53,949 nucleotides of DNA from CAYLRF01 sp964385995 (GCA_964385995.1 CAYLRF010000004.1:1-53949), one strand, 5' to 3'. Shown: positions 16,349-25,777, counted from the first letter of the stretch. The notes: a model not told the origin generated them from the sequence alone. Made by a program: numbers and translations.

Positions 16349-18883
16349 TTACTCCCCGAAGACCTCTCTCGCGTACTTTACCGACTGCGTGGCGTCTTTC
16401 GAGTAAAAATCCGCGCCTATCATCGCTGCGTACTCGCGCGTTAATACCGCTCCGCCCACCATCACCTTCACGTCTTCGCACTCGGCCTTAAGCTGTCTTA
16501 TCGTCTCTTTCATGCTCTCCACTGTCGTCGTCATGAGAGCGCTTAGGCCGACCAGCTTTATGCCTCCCGCTTTAGTCTCTCTTACGATGTCCTCCGGCGG
16601 CACGTCCTTTCCCATGTCGATGACGTCATAACCGTAGTTTTCCAGAAGTACCTTTACTATGTTTTTTCCTATGTCGTGTATGTCGCCTTTTACCGTGGCG
16701 AGAAGTATCTTTTCACCCTTAGCGCGGCTTACGCCGTCGGAAGTCATTTTCTCTTTTAACGCGCTAAACGCCGCCTTGGCCGCCTCCGCGCTCATAAGAA
16801 GCTGCGGGAGAAATATCCTGCCCGCCTCAAAGCCGTCTCCCACCTCGTCGAGCGCTGGGACGACGCAGGAATTTATGACATCCATGGGCCTTAACTTATC
16901 CGTAAGGAGAGACGCGATGGCGCCCGCTTCTTCCTTAAGGCCGTTTATTATCGCGGATTTTAATGCGGCAGATGCGCCCTCTTCTTCGCCTTCACTGTTT
17001 TCAGCCTCCGAAGGCGGCTTTTCTTTTGCCGAGGCGGGTTTTCCTTTTTTGTCCGATACGCGCACCGGCCCGTCTTTATCTCCCCCGCGCGGCCGGGGAC
17101 CTCCTTTGCCGCTCATTTCTCTCGTCGGCGCGGCTGATTTCTTATCCCCCGCGAAGCCTATGTAAGCCTTAAAATCCTTATCAAGCCCGCTTAGCGCCCT
17201 GAATGAACGGTATACTCCCATCATCTCGTCTGAAAGCGGATTTATGATAGCGGCCGAAAGACGCCTCTCAAGCGCCATGAGATAAAAGCTCGCGTTTAAA
17301 AGGCTCCGCGCGGGCAGTCCGAACGAGACATTTGAAACACCGAGCAGGGTGTTTACCCCGTAGCGCTCACGCACCATGCTCATGGCGTCCAGTGTGATTT
17401 TCGCACTGTCGGGATCCGCGCTCACCGCCATCGTGAGCGTATCAATTACTATGTCTTTCTTGGGGATACCGTAACGCGCGGCCTCCTCTATGATCTTTCC
17501 CGCCAGACGGCATCTGCCCTCCGCGGTATCCGGGATACCCTTTTCATCCAGTGTAAGCCCGACGACGACGCCTCCGTATTTCGCGACGGGAGGAAAGACA
17601 TTATCCATCGACTTTTGCGAGGCGTTCACGGAATTTACCATGGGCTTTCCGTTATAGGCGCGCATGGCGTCCTTTAGAGCCTCCGGATTTGATGTATCTA
17701 TCTGAAGCGGGAGACGTATCACGCTTTGTAAGCGGGTCACGGTTTCTTTAAGCACCGCGCGTTCATCTATCCCCGGAAGTCCGACGTTTACGTCCAGTAT
17801 GTGAGAGGCCGCCTCCTGCTCGACTATGCCCTCTTTTAAAACAGTATCATAGTCCCCGCCCAGAAGCGCCTGCTTTAAGCGGCTTTTTCCCGTAGGATTT
17901 ATCCTCTCTCCTATGATGACGGGATCGTCGCCGATAAATACGGCGCCCGCGTACGATGAGACCACGGTCTCGTCCGCGGGTTTAATCGGTTTTACTCTTA
18001 TGTGACGGCAGCTTTTGACCGCCGCGGCTATGTGCTCGGGCGTGGTGCCGCAGCATCCTCCCGCCAGATGGGCGCCGGCGTTTACGGTAGCCTTAAGATC
18101 CTTCGCGAAAAGCTCGGGCGATACGTCATAGACGGTCTCATCCCCCTGACGGACCGGAAGACCGGCGTTTGGCTTTACGATGACGGGAACGGAGGAATGT
18201 CTTACTATCTCCGGCAATATCCGAAGCACCTGCGCGGGGCCCATGCCGCAGTTTACGCCGAGAGCGTCGACCCTTAATCCTTCGAGCATAGCGACGGCCG
18301 ACGGGATATCTCCTCCCGTAAGCAGCCTTCCTTTCTCATCGAAAGTCACCGTGGCGAAAACGGGAAGATCGCAGGCTTCCTTCGCAGCGAGGACGGCCGC
18401 CTTCGCCTCGTAAAGATCTGTCATCGTCTCGATGTAAATAATATCCGCGCCTGCCTCTTTCCCGTACGTCACGGCCTCGAAAAAAGCGTCGTAGGCGTCC
18501 TCAAATGAAAGATCCCCCAGAGGCTTAAGAAGCTTTCCCGTAGGACCTATGTCAAGCGCGACAAGATATGACCCCTCTTTACGCGCCGCGTCTACGGCCG
18601 CGTCTTTTGCGAGCCTTACGCCCTGCCTTACCGTGTCACGAAGAAGATCTGCGCCGCCCGGCATTTTCACGCGGTTCGCGCCGAAAGTATTCGTAAGAAT
18701 TATATCGCTTCCCGCCGAAAGGTACGCCGCGTGGACTCTTTTTACGGCGTCCGGCCTTTTTATGTTCCAAAGCTCGGGAGCCTCTCCGCTTATAAGGCCT
18801 TCCCTTTGCAGCACGGTTCCCATAGCCCCGTCCAGAAATAATAATTCTTTACCGAGACGTTCCCGAAGCATCTGTCCCTTCAT
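16349..18883 (-). CDS. metH: Cobalamin-dependent methionine synthase lacking the reactivation domain
   Basis: An 844-residue MetH that moves methyl from methyl-THF to homocysteine through cobalamin. The homocysteine domain (about 1-300) opens with LLFLDGAMGTVLQ and has zinc ligands near C210 (NCGMG) and the CC pair near 275 (GGCCGTTPEH). The pterin domain starts near GERINPTGK (about 320). A charged, probably disordered linker spans about 575-630. The B12-binding domain has DIHDIGKNIV near 731. The C-terminal SAM-dependent reactivation domain of long MetH proteins is missing; it is supplied by the next gene upstream. The first ATG has a poor ribosome site; an ATG at 18871 with AAGGGA just upstream is a real alternative start. 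Confidence 0.95.
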   Translation of the reverse strand: MKGQMLRERLGKELLFLDGAMGTVLQREGLISGEAPELWNIKRPDAVKRVHAAYLSAGSDIILTNTFGANRVKMPGGADLLRDTVRQGVRLAKDAAVDAARKEGSYLVALDIGPTGKLLKPLGDLSFEDAYDAFFEAVTYGKEAGADIIYIETMTDLYEAKAAVLAAKEACDLPVFATVTFDEKGRLLTGGDIPSAVAMLEGLRVDALGVNCGMGPAQVLRILPEIVRHSSVPVIVKPNAGLPVRQGDETVYDVSPELFAKDLKATVNAGAHLAGGCCGTTPEHIAAAVKSCRHIRVKPIKPADETVVSSYAGAVFIGDDPVIIGERINPTGKSRLKQALLGGDYDTVLKEGIVEQEAASHILDVNVGLPGIDERAVLKETVTRLQSVIRLPLQIDTSNPEALKDAMRAYNGKPMVNSVNASQKSMDNVFPPVAKYGGVVVGLTLDEKGIPDTAEGRCRLAGKIIEEAARYGIPKKDIVIDTLTMAVSADPDSAKITLDAMSMVRERYGVNTLLGVSNVSFGLPARSLLNASFYLMALERRLSAAIINPLSDEMMGVYRSFRALSGLDKDFKAYIGFAGDKKSAAPTREMSGKGGPRPRGGDKDGPVRVSDKKGKPASAKEKPPSEAENSEGEEEGASAALKSAIINGLKEEAGAIASLLTDKLRPMDVINSCVVPALDEVGDGFEAGRIFLPQLLMSAEAAKAAFSALKEKMTSDGVSRAKGEKILLATVKGDIHDIGKNIVKVLLENYGYDVIDMGKDVPPEDIVRETKAGGIKLVGLSALMTTTVESMKETIRQLKAECEDVKVMVGGAVLTREYAAMIGADFYSKDATQSVKYAREVFGE

Positions 18884-18962
18884 AAATATGTCTTAATGCC
18901 TTTCATCTTCCCTTTCCCGACGTATTTTTGCGCGTCGGAAAGGCGGTTTATGAGTTTTCCCT

Positions 18963-19640
18963 TCAGACTTTATAAATCCCGATAAGCGCCGTCACGGATT
19001 TCGTGGGGGCCAGCATACATCCGTCCGTCACGGTAAGACCTATTTTTTTCGGCGCCTCGAGCATGTCCAGTATGTCTTTTTGGTGCGCCGCCTGAAAGTC
19101 TCCGTATCCGGGGCTGAATCTCGGCTTTAGGCAAAACCCGTCATCAAGCTCTTCTTTAATCCTCTCATTTACCTCGTCACAGTAATTTTCAAGATACGCA
19201 GCAGCGCAGGCGTTTACGCAGGCGGCGTTTGCCATATCCGTAACCGAGGCCCTCGCCATGAGGCGATCGATCGCGGCCCCGAGCGTCGCCGCGAAGATAA
19301 CGGTTTTTTCACAGCCCGAAAGATTCTTTGAAAGATCCGAGCTTTTTATATCCGCCTTTCCTATCCTCATCCCGAAAGACTCGTAACGCTCTATATCATA
19401 AACCGCGTGGAGGCTTTTCGGCTCTGCCTCCCGTACTATCGCGTAAAGCGCAGATTTAAGCAGTTCATATATCCTGGTATCCAGATTTGCGTTACCTGAG
19501 ATACCCATGTAACGCGCGGCCTCTTTTATCAGGGCGTCCTCGCGAAGCATCCCCACGGATACGCCTCCTTCTATGGTAAGTTGCCGCCGTGCCGAAACTC
19601 CTAAGGGCGCGGCAAACGGCTTTTTCTCCGGCTCTGTCAC
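18963..19640 (-). CDS. Stand-alone methionine synthase reactivation-domain protein
   Basis: A 225-residue protein corresponding to the C-terminal activation domain of MetH, which uses SAM to remethylate cob(II)alamin formed by oxidation. The SAM-site block RFSPGYGDF lies near 156-164, followed by KKIGLTVTDGCMLAPTKSVTALIG at the C-terminus. It starts with GTG at 19640, and that codon overlaps the metF stop (GTGA), so translation is coupled to metF. The gene sits between metF and the short metH, giving a complete methionine synthase system split over two polypeptides. Confidence 0.9.
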   Translation of the reverse strand: MTEPEKKPFAAPLGVSARRQLTIEGGVSVGMLREDALIKEAARYMGISGNANLDTRIYELLKSALYAIVREAEPKSLHAVYDIERYESFGMRIGKADIKSSDLSKNLSGCEKTVIFAATLGAAIDRLMARASVTDMANAACVNACAAAYLENYCDEVNERIKEELDDGFCLKPRFSPGYGDFQAAHQKDILDMLEAPKKIGLTVTDGCMLAPTKSVTALIGIYKV

Positions 19641-20503
19641 GCGATTAACTCGGAGATGTTTGAGAGTATCGCTTTTGCGACCTCGGGCTTATTCATCGAA
19701 TAAACGTGGATATTCGTGATCCCGTTCGCCAAAAGATCCACGATCTGATCCGTCGCGTAAGCGACTCCGGCCTGTGTCATCGCTTCCGGCCTGTCTTTGT
19801 AACGGTCGACTATGGCGAGAAATCTCTCGGGAAGAGGCGAGCCGGAAAGCGCGCATATGCGCTTTATCTGTTTGCCGTTCGTGACGGGCATGATCCCGGG
19901 AAGCACCGGAACCGTGATGCCCCTTTCACGTACGCGGTAAAGGAATTTATAAAATACCGCATTGTCAAAAAACATCTGCGTAGTCAGAAAGTCCGCTCCG
20001 CATTCGACTTTTTCCTTAAGGTGCGCTATGTCCTCATCCCTGCTTTTGCTTTCCGTATGGCCCTCCGGATAACAGGCCGCTCCCACGCAGAAGTCCCCGT
20101 ATTCTTTTATGTCCTTAATTAACTCACAGGCGTATTTGTAATGTCCCTCCGCCACGGATGACGCCCCTTCGGGCAAATCTCCCCTGAGAGCGAGGATATT
20201 ATCTATGCCGCTTTCCCTTATCCTTCCCAGCGTATCGCAAATGTCGCTTTTTCGCGTCGCGACGCAGGTAAGATGCGCTATGCCCGCGACGCCGATGTCA
20301 TTTTGTATATGAGATGCGATTTTTAACGTATTCTCGCGTGTGCCGCCGCCCGCTCCGTAAGTGACGCTCACAAATGACGGCCGAAGACGCGCGATTTTAT
20401 CAACCGCGCTTATTACGCTGTCATATGAGTCGTTCGTCTTTGGGGGAAATACCTCAAAAGACACATGTATCTTTCCGTCGGTTAATCTGTCTTTAATCTT
20501 CAT
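19637..20503 (-). CDS. metF: Methylenetetrahydrofolate reductase
   Basis: A 288-residue MetF, a TIM-barrel flavoenzyme reducing methylene-THF to methyl-THF, the MetH substrate. HVSFEVFPPK near residue 13 carries the catalytic glutamate; SVTYGAGGGTRENT, HLTCV near 75, ILALRGDLPEG, QMFFDN near 170 and PGIMPVTNGKQ are typical. I chose the ATG at 20503 because family proteins begin MKIKD; an ATG at 20527 with AAAGGGG upstream would add eight residues and cannot be excluded. It is first in a metF-reactivase-metH unit. Confidence 0.95.
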   Translation of the reverse strand: MKIKDRLTDGKIHVSFEVFPPKTNDSYDSVISAVDKIARLRPSFVSVTYGAGGGTRENTLKIASHIQNDIGVAGIAHLTCVATRKSDICDTLGRIRESGIDNILALRGDLPEGASSVAEGHYKYACELIKDIKEYGDFCVGAACYPEGHTESKSRDEDIAHLKEKVECGADFLTTQMFFDNAVFYKFLYRVRERGITVPVLPGIMPVTNGKQIKRICALSGSPLPERFLAIVDRYKDRPEAMTQAGVAYATDQIVDLLANGITNIHVYSMNKPEVAKAILSNISELIA

Positions 20504-20575
20504 AAAACCACCGTGGCGAGCCTTCATGACCGCCGCCGCCCCTTTAAATATTCTCCGGGTCCGAAACCTTTTCTC

Positions 20576-22015
20576 CTACATCGTAAGATATAATTCCTCG
20601 TATCGCTTCGCCGATTTTTTCCATGAGAAATCCATGCTCATCGCCCGTTCGACGATTCTGTTCCATTCGCGTTTTTTATCGTAGTAGATATGCTCCGCGT
20701 ATCTTACGGTCGACATCATCTCATGCGCGTTGAAATTCGCGAAGCTGAATCCCGTGCCCGTCTTAAAATACTCGTTATACGGCTCCACGGTATCCTTTAA
20801 GCCGCCCGTCTCCCTGACGATGGGAAGAGTGCCGAATCTTAGGGCCATTATCTGACTTAAGCCGCAGGGTTCGAAAAGCGACGGCATAAGCAGCGCGTCA
20901 CACGAGCCGTATATCTTCTTTGACAGCGGGTCGGAATAACATATGTTCGCCGAGACCTTATCCGGATATTTCCCCGCGAAATACCTGAACATATCCTCAT
21001 ACTCATGATCGCCCGTTCCGAGTATGACGAAATTTATCCCGTCCGCGCACAGCTCGTCCATGACTCTCCCGATAAGATCAAGCCCCTTCTGAGCCGTAAG
21101 GCGCGATACAATGCCTATCATCATGACATGCGGATCGACGGGAAGACCAAGTTCCTCCTGAAGGGCAATTTTATTTTTTACCTTCTGACGGCGGAAATTA
21201 TCTATATGGTATCTCGCCTTGAGGTTTGGATCCGTCATGGGATTGTACTCATCGTAGTCTATGCCGTTTAAGATACCGACGAGACTGTTGTCTCTCGCCC
21301 TTAAAAGACCGTCCAATCCCTCGCCGTAGAAGGGATATTTGATCTCCCGGGCGTAGGTCTTGCTGACCGTGGTTATCTTATCGGCGTAGACGATCCCGCC
21401 TTTCAGTAGATTCGCGTCGCCGTAGGCCTCCAGCTTGTCGGACGTGAAATAATACCGCGAGAGTCCCGTTATATCCTGCACCCTGCTTTTCTCCCACGTC
21501 CCCTGAAATTTGAGGTTGTGGATCGTCATGACGGTCCTTATGTCTTTGTATCCGGCGTCGGAAAAGCGAATCTCATCGAGATAAACCGGTATAAGGGCGC
21601 TCTGCCAGTCATGACAGTGTATGATATCGGGCCGGTAACCCGCCTCGCGCAGAAAATATATCACCGCCTTGGAAAAAAAACCGAATCTTTCGATGTCCCA
21701 TAAGCCGTCGTCGGTATACGGGGAGGGACCGCCGAAATATTCCTCGTTGTCGACAAAATAATATGTGATCCCCGAAAGTTTCGTCTCAAGGATACCGACA
21801 TAACGGTTTTTGTAATTATAATCCATGTAAAATTTCGTGTCGAAGGAAAGCCTGTTTTTTAAAGAAGGGTTCATGCACGCGTATTTCGGGAGTATGACGC
21901 GCACGTCAAACTCCTTCCTGTTAAAATTTTCCGGAAGAGACCCCACCACGTCGGCAAGTCCCCCTGTCTTTATGAACGGAACGCATTCCGAAGCCGCGAA
22001 AAGTATTTTTTTCAT
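20576..22015 (-). CDS. glgA: Glycogen synthase (ADP-glucose type)
   Basis: A 479-residue GT5 enzyme that extends glycogen from ADP-glucose in the cytoplasm. The N-terminal KTGGLADVVG motif is at 16-25; HCHDWQSALIPVY near 138, the donor site GIVSRLTAQKGLDLI near 292 and FEPCGLSQIMALRFGTLPI near 375 are standard. The ATG at 22015 directly follows a GTG at 22018; AGG eight to nine bases upstream favours the ATG. It stands alone behind a near-perfect promoter, with no other glycogen genes in the window. Confidence 0.96.
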   Translation of the reverse strand: MKKILFAASECVPFIKTGGLADVVGSLPENFNRKEFDVRVILPKYACMNPSLKNRLSFDTKFYMDYNYKNRYVGILETKLSGITYYFVDNEEYFGGPSPYTDDGLWDIERFGFFSKAVIYFLREAGYRPDIIHCHDWQSALIPVYLDEIRFSDAGYKDIRTVMTIHNLKFQGTWEKSRVQDITGLSRYYFTSDKLEAYGDANLLKGGIVYADKITTVSKTYAREIKYPFYGEGLDGLLRARDNSLVGILNGIDYDEYNPMTDPNLKARYHIDNFRRQKVKNKIALQEELGLPVDPHVMMIGIVSRLTAQKGLDLIGRVMDELCADGINFVILGTGDHEYEDMFRYFAGKYPDKVSANICYSDPLSKKIYGSCDALLMPSLFEPCGLSQIMALRFGTLPIVRETGGLKDTVEPYNEYFKTGTGFSFANFNAHEMMSTVRYAEHIYYDKKREWNRIVERAMSMDFSWKKSAKRYEELYLTM

Positions 22016-22054
22016 CACAGTACCTGCCTTCCCGTAAACGCCCGCTTTCGCTCA

Positions 22055-22083
22055 ATTATAAACACAGTAAATATAAAGGTCAA
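22055..22083 (-). promoter_or_regulatory. Consensus sigma-A promoter for glgA
   Basis: On the minus strand TTGACC (22078-22083) and TATAAT (22055-22060) are separated by exactly 17 bases, 11 of 12 positions matching the consensus. The start point would be near 22048, giving a leader of about 33 bases. This is the strongest promoter-like sequence I found in the window. Confidence 0.85.
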
Positions 22084-22122
22084 CACCGCCGGGGCGAAGG
22101 TATGTGTCGCCGCGAAGAGTCC

Positions 22123-22521
22123 TTATTTTGCGGTGGTATAAGTGATGGCCACGCTGTCGCCGTCCTTAACGATCTGAGTGTCGATGCCGTTCGCGCAGTA
22201 CTTTCCGTTTACCGAGAACGCCCAATACGCCCCGTCCTCATCGTAGATCGCCGACATGCCGTTTACCTCTTGTACCATCATGCCGTAGGCGCCTTCCTTT
22301 CCCGAAAAGGTAAGTCCCTCGGCGTCATCCATGGCCTCCTTTAAGTACTTCGCGTTTGTCTTCACCTTATACTCGGTGGATTCGCCATTGGAATCAATGA
22401 CAGTAATTGTGACGTTTTTTTTGCCTTCATCCGGCTTATCGGAAAATTTGACATATAAAATTCCGAAAATCACGAGAATCGCGGCAAGTACGCAGCTGAG
22501 CCATATAAATGTTTTTTTCAT
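22123..22521 (-). CDS. Membrane-anchored DUF4430 domain protein
   Basis: A 132-residue protein with one N-terminal hydrophobic helix (about 5-25, ending in VKFSDK), which acts as an uncleaved anchor or signal peptide. The extracellular part matches the DUF4430 (transcobalamin C-terminal-like) fold: ITVIDSNGESTEYKVKTN, YGMMVQEVNG, and a final GAYWAFSVNGKYCANGID block with KDGDSVAITYT. Such domains occur on cell-surface proteins of Clostridia; some have been linked to corrinoid or adhesive functions, not proven. No gene for a partner is adjacent. The ribosome site AGAGG is supplied by the repeat element just upstream. Confidence 0.75.
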   Translation of the reverse strand: MKKTFIWLSCVLAAILVIFGILYVKFSDKPDEGKKNVTITVIDSNGESTEYKVKTNAKYLKEAMDDAEGLTFSGKEGAYGMMVQEVNGMSAIYDEDGAYWAFSVNGKYCANGIDTQIVKDGDSVAITYTTAK

Positions 22522-22526
22522 GTTTT

Positions 22527-22590
22527 CCTCTTTCCCGACGCGCCCCGTCGCATTGTAAAGGCTGTTTTAAAGTTTACTTTTAAGCTTACC
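22527..22590 (-). repeat. Hairpin-SD repeat element before the DUF4430 gene
   Basis: Single copy of the intergenic hairpin-Shine-Dalgarno family. On the plus strand: the complement of GGGAAAGAGG at 22527-22536, stem CGACG (22536-22540)/CGTCG (22546-22550), linker with TAAAGGC, then an AT stem around a TTTA loop (22565-22585, imperfect). The AGAGG end lies five bases before the ATG of the downstream gene. Confidence 0.65.
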
Positions 22591-22692
22591 CACGCGCCCC
22601 GCCATGTTGCGTAAATCATTTGATAAAAAGCGGTAAATATCAGGCGGACTCCTTTTTTCTATCCCGTATCCCGGCGCAATCCACGCGTAAGT

Positions 22693-24138
22693 TTAGCGGG
22701 GCCGCTTCACCACGTCCACAGTGCCGATATCGTAATATAAAAGCGCTTTTATCACATCCCTGTCTATCATCTCTCCCGGCATGACGACGGGCACGGCCGG
22801 AGGACATGAGGCGACGGGAAGACGGCATATTCTTCCGATGGCGGACGCCGCCGGTATTACTTCCCCCTCGCTCACAAACGCCTCGCGAAAAGACATCACC
22901 CTCTTGGCGCGAAGGCCGGAGAACACCTCGGCGCCTTCATCCATATCTTTCTCATCATCACCTGGGAAGCAACCTGTATTATCGGACCTTTCGCGCTTTT
23001 TTCGGACCTTAAGCGCCGCATCCAACGCCGAAACCAGTTTTTTCATGTCATCTGCGGTATTTTCGGGCGTCATCATAAACACGGCGTAATCCCTGTCCGT
23101 ATGCTCACATTCGATCCCGAAAGAGTGAAGGATGTAAATAAGCTCTTCCTCCTGCATGTGATGCTTTATGACGAGCCTTAAGGGATCGCCATCTCGCACG
23201 TCCCACCCCATCCGCGATATCTGACTCACGTATTTTTCTTTCATTTTAAGAAAGCCTTCGAGGCGCCTTTCGCAGTCGCCGGCGAGGTATTTATTGCAAA
23301 GATCAAGCGAGGCGAGAATAAGGTACGACGGACTTGTGGAGCCGAAAATCTCCAAAGCACGTTTCGCGGATGAGCGCCATGTATAAGGGGCCTTCTTCGC
23401 GATGTGAAGATACGCTCCCCCCGTAAGCACGGGAAGGGTCTTGTGCGCCGAGTCGCAACATACGTCCGCGCCGAGATCAAGCGGATGAACCGGTGTGGTT
23501 AAAAAATGCAGATATGCGCCGTGCGCGTTATCCACGGCAAGAAACGCGCCGTAATCGTGACAGATATCCGCAATCTCCGATATGTCGGCCGTCTTACCGA
23601 GATAATCGGGACTTGTAAGATAAAGGGCCGCGACCTTAGAAGGCGCCCGGGCAAAAGCTTCCCTTACATCATCCGGAGAGGGAGTCTGACTTAAAAGACC
23701 TTTCGACCCGTCCTTCGGCACGATCCATATGACATCAAAGTCAAGCAGCATCGCGGCGTGCAAAAAAGCCTTATGAACGTTTCTCGCCGCGAGTATGACG
23801 GGGCGGGACGATTCGGTCAGCAGATACATCATGGCCTTTATACACTGACTTGAGCCTTCCGTCGAATAGAAAGTGGCGCCCGATCCGAAAAGACGCGAGG
23901 CGGTATTCTCACTTTCCGCTATGATCCCTTTAGCCTCATAGAGGCTGTCCGCGCCTTTTATCTCCGTGATGTCGTATTTTTCCGGGCCAAAGATCCTCTT
24001 TCCCTTATGCCCCGGCATATGAAAACGGGTGACACCGCTTTTTGCGTATTCGCGCACAAAATCGTATATCGGCGTTCGCACGGCTTTTACATCATCAGTC
24101 TTATAAGTGACATTCATCTCATTACGGGTACCTCTCAT
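22693..24138 (-). CDS. PLP-dependent Orn/Lys/Arg decarboxylase family protein
   Basis: A protein of about 481 residues of the fold-type I Orn/Lys/Arg decarboxylase family (YaaO/SpeA-like). Near the N-terminus it has TRFHMPGHKG, a family hallmark; the PLP lysine is in DSAHKTLPVLTGGAYLH near residue 232; STEGSSQCIKAMMYLL, LAVDNAHGAYLHF and the C-terminal PPAVPVVMPGEMI are also typical. It probably decarboxylates a basic amino acid to a polyamine precursor or for acid resistance; which one is not visible. The start is uncertain: ATGs at 24177, 24138 and 24117 are in frame; 24138 lies five bases after the maturase stop. A basic and acidic stretch near residues 385-410 interrupts the C-terminal part. 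Confidence 0.87.
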   Translation of the reverse strand: MRGTRNEMNVTYKTDDVKAVRTPIYDFVREYAKSGVTRFHMPGHKGKRIFGPEKYDITEIKGADSLYEAKGIIAESENTASRLFGSGATFYSTEGSSQCIKAMMYLLTESSRPVILAARNVHKAFLHAAMLLDFDVIWIVPKDGSKGLLSQTPSPDDVREAFARAPSKVAALYLTSPDYLGKTADISEIADICHDYGAFLAVDNAHGAYLHFLTTPVHPLDLGADVCCDSAHKTLPVLTGGAYLHIAKKAPYTWRSSAKRALEIFGSTSPSYLILASLDLCNKYLAGDCERRLEGFLKMKEKYVSQISRMGWDVRDGDPLRLVIKHHMQEEELIYILHSFGIECEHTDRDYAVFMMTPENTADDMKKLVSALDAALKVRKKRERSDNTGCFPGDDEKDMDEGAEVFSGLRAKRVMSFREAFVSEGEVIPAASAIGRICRLPVASCPPAVPVVMPGEMIDRDVIKALLYYDIGTVDVVKRPR

Positions 24139-24143
24139 GACCC

Positions 24144-25541
24144 TTATGCCTCGGAGGCTTTTATCATTATGGCGCACTCGATCCGCTTCTTAAAAAGCTC
24201 GCAGCCCGCCTCATATACGCCTCTTACGTCACCCGTAGAGTGATAGGAATTCGCGGCGCATCCTCCGGAGCAATAAAATCTTGCCCAGCAATCGGCGCAT
24301 TCTTTCCTCGCGTACGCGTTGCAGCCCTTAAAAAGAGAGCGCACCGATTCGTTCGTGACGCCGGTATATATGTCTCCCAGTTTAAAATCCGGCTCTCCCG
24401 CGAACTGATGACAGGGATACAGTTCTCCCGTAGGCGTGACCGCCATATACTCAGTGCCCGATCCGCAGCCCGAGATTCGCTTATATACGCATGGACCTCC
24501 CTTTAAATCGATCATGTAGTGATAGAAGGTAAATCCCCTGCCTTCCTTTTTCCGCTTAATCATCTCCCGGGCAAGTATCTCATACTGCTCTTTAACAGTC
24601 TTTATGTCATCGGCTGTCAGCGCCGCGGGGTCATTTTGCGGCGCGACGACAGGCTCCATGCTAAGCCTCGTAAACCCCAGATCCGCCATGTGAAGCACGT
24701 CCTTTACAAAATCCGGATTCGCGTGCGTAAACGTGCCCCGTATGTAATAATCCTTGTCGCCTCTTTTTTTGACCAGATCCTGAAATTTCGGGACAATGAC
24801 ATCGTAGCTTCCGCGTCCAGCGTAGTCTTTTCTGTTCAGATCGTGGATCTCTTTTCGGCCGTCAAGACTTAAGACGACGTTTGACATCTCTTTATTTACG
24901 AAATCCGTCACCTCATCATCTATCAGCATTCCGTTTGTCGTAAGCGTAAAACGAAAATTCTTCCCGCACTCTTTTTCAAGACTCCTCGCGTAACTCACGA
25001 TCCTTTTTACGACGTCAAAGTTCATGAGAGGCTCTCCGCCGAAGAAATCCACCTCGAGATTTCTCCTCCCCTTGCTTGAGTCGATGAGAAAATCTATGGC
25101 CCGTTTTCCGACCTCAAAGCTCATAAGCTCTCTTTTTCCGTGATACCGGCCCTGACTTGCGAAACAGTAAGGACAGTTAAGGTTGCAAGTGTGAGCCACA
25201 TGAAGACAAAGCGCCTTAACCGTATCGCCCGATCTTTCCTTAAAAGTCCCCGCCATGGGTGCGAACGTGTCGGGTGAGAAAAGTTTGCCCGCTTTTTGCA
25301 GCTCTCTGACATCTTTAACGCACTTTCGGATCTCTTCCCGAAAATGTTCGCTGTCATCGTGATATTTGTCACAAAGAGGTCTTACGATTTTTTCGGTATC
25401 TTCTGCGCCGTGACATTTATCAAAACCAGATTCGCCGTAAAGTCTGATGACGTCATAGGCAAGATCGTCCGTGACATGCACCGAGCCCGAGCATGTGTCA
25501 AGGACTATGTTGTAGCCGATAAGTTTATATTGATGAACCAT
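24144..25541 (-). CDS. scfB: SCIFF peptide radical SAM maturase (thioether-forming)
   Basis: A 465-residue radical SAM/SPASM enzyme that links cysteine sulfur to a residue of the SCIFF peptide. Residues 1-90 resemble a PqqD-like peptide-recognition domain. The radical SAM cluster ligands are C119, C123, C126 (CNLNCPYC), with DFFGGEPLMNF near 165. The C-terminal SPASM region has a long run of cysteines, CGSGTEYMAVTP and CADCWARFYCSGGC among them, for two auxiliary clusters. It lies directly after the SCIFF precursor gene, separated by a terminator hairpin that should lower its expression relative to the peptide. Confidence 0.95.
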   Translation of the reverse strand: MVHQYKLIGYNIVLDTCSGSVHVTDDLAYDVIRLYGESGFDKCHGAEDTEKIVRPLCDKYHDDSEHFREEIRKCVKDVRELQKAGKLFSPDTFAPMAGTFKERSGDTVKALCLHVAHTCNLNCPYCFASQGRYHGKRELMSFEVGKRAIDFLIDSSKGRRNLEVDFFGGEPLMNFDVVKRIVSYARSLEKECGKNFRFTLTTNGMLIDDEVTDFVNKEMSNVVLSLDGRKEIHDLNRKDYAGRGSYDVIVPKFQDLVKKRGDKDYYIRGTFTHANPDFVKDVLHMADLGFTRLSMEPVVAPQNDPAALTADDIKTVKEQYEILAREMIKRKKEGRGFTFYHYMIDLKGGPCVYKRISGCGSGTEYMAVTPTGELYPCHQFAGEPDFKLGDIYTGVTNESVRSLFKGCNAYARKECADCWARFYCSGGCAANSYHSTGDVRGVYEAGCELFKKRIECAIMIKASEA

Positions 25542-25564
25542 CCCGGGTCTCCCGCTTTAGCCTT

Positions 25565-25604
25565 AAACAAACGAAAACGCTGCCCCCGCTACGGAAGACA
25601 GCGT
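25565..25604 (-). terminator. Partial terminator between SCIFF gene and maturase
   Basis: On the minus strand an 8-pair stem (ACGCTGTC at 25597-25604 with GGCAGCGT at 25577-25584, one G-T pair) is followed by TTTTCGTTTGTTT at 25564-25576. It lies 30 bases after the SCIFF stop. It would release most transcripts as short SCIFF messages with a minority reading into the maturase, a common plan for a peptide and its enzyme. Confidence 0.75.
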
Positions 25605-25633
25605 CAAATGTCCCTGCGTTTTTAAGTCGGCGC

Positions 25634-25777
25634 TTAATTTTTCTTCTCGCATGACTGATTCGCGACGCCGCAGCTGGTCTTACATGCCGACTGGCACGAT
25701 GTCTGACACTCGCCGCAGCCGCCCTCTTTCGCGCTCTCGCAAAGATCGCGCGTATCAAGCGTCTTTATTCTCTCCAT
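25634..25777 (-). CDS. scfA: SCIFF ribosomal peptide precursor, 47 residues
   Basis: Six-cysteines-in-forty-five-residues type precursor. The product begins MERIKTLDTRDLCESAKEGG and continues with the conserved core CGECQTSCQSACKTSC and VANQSCEKKN. Seven cysteines are present: the six usual ones and one more at residue 13 in the leader part. The ATG at 25777 is preceded by GGAGGTG seven bases upstream; a longer frame from 25849 ignores this site. The mature function of SCIFF products is unknown; in family members a cysteine is joined by thioether to a threonine. A dedicated promoter and terminator flank it. Confidence 0.92.
   Translation of the reverse strand: MERIKTLDTRDLCESAKEGGCGECQTSCQSACKTSCGVANQSCEKKN

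Noticed and set aside
22058..22122. Terminator after the DUF4430 gene
   Set aside because: No stem followed by a T-run is present; the sequence is better explained by the glgA promoter.
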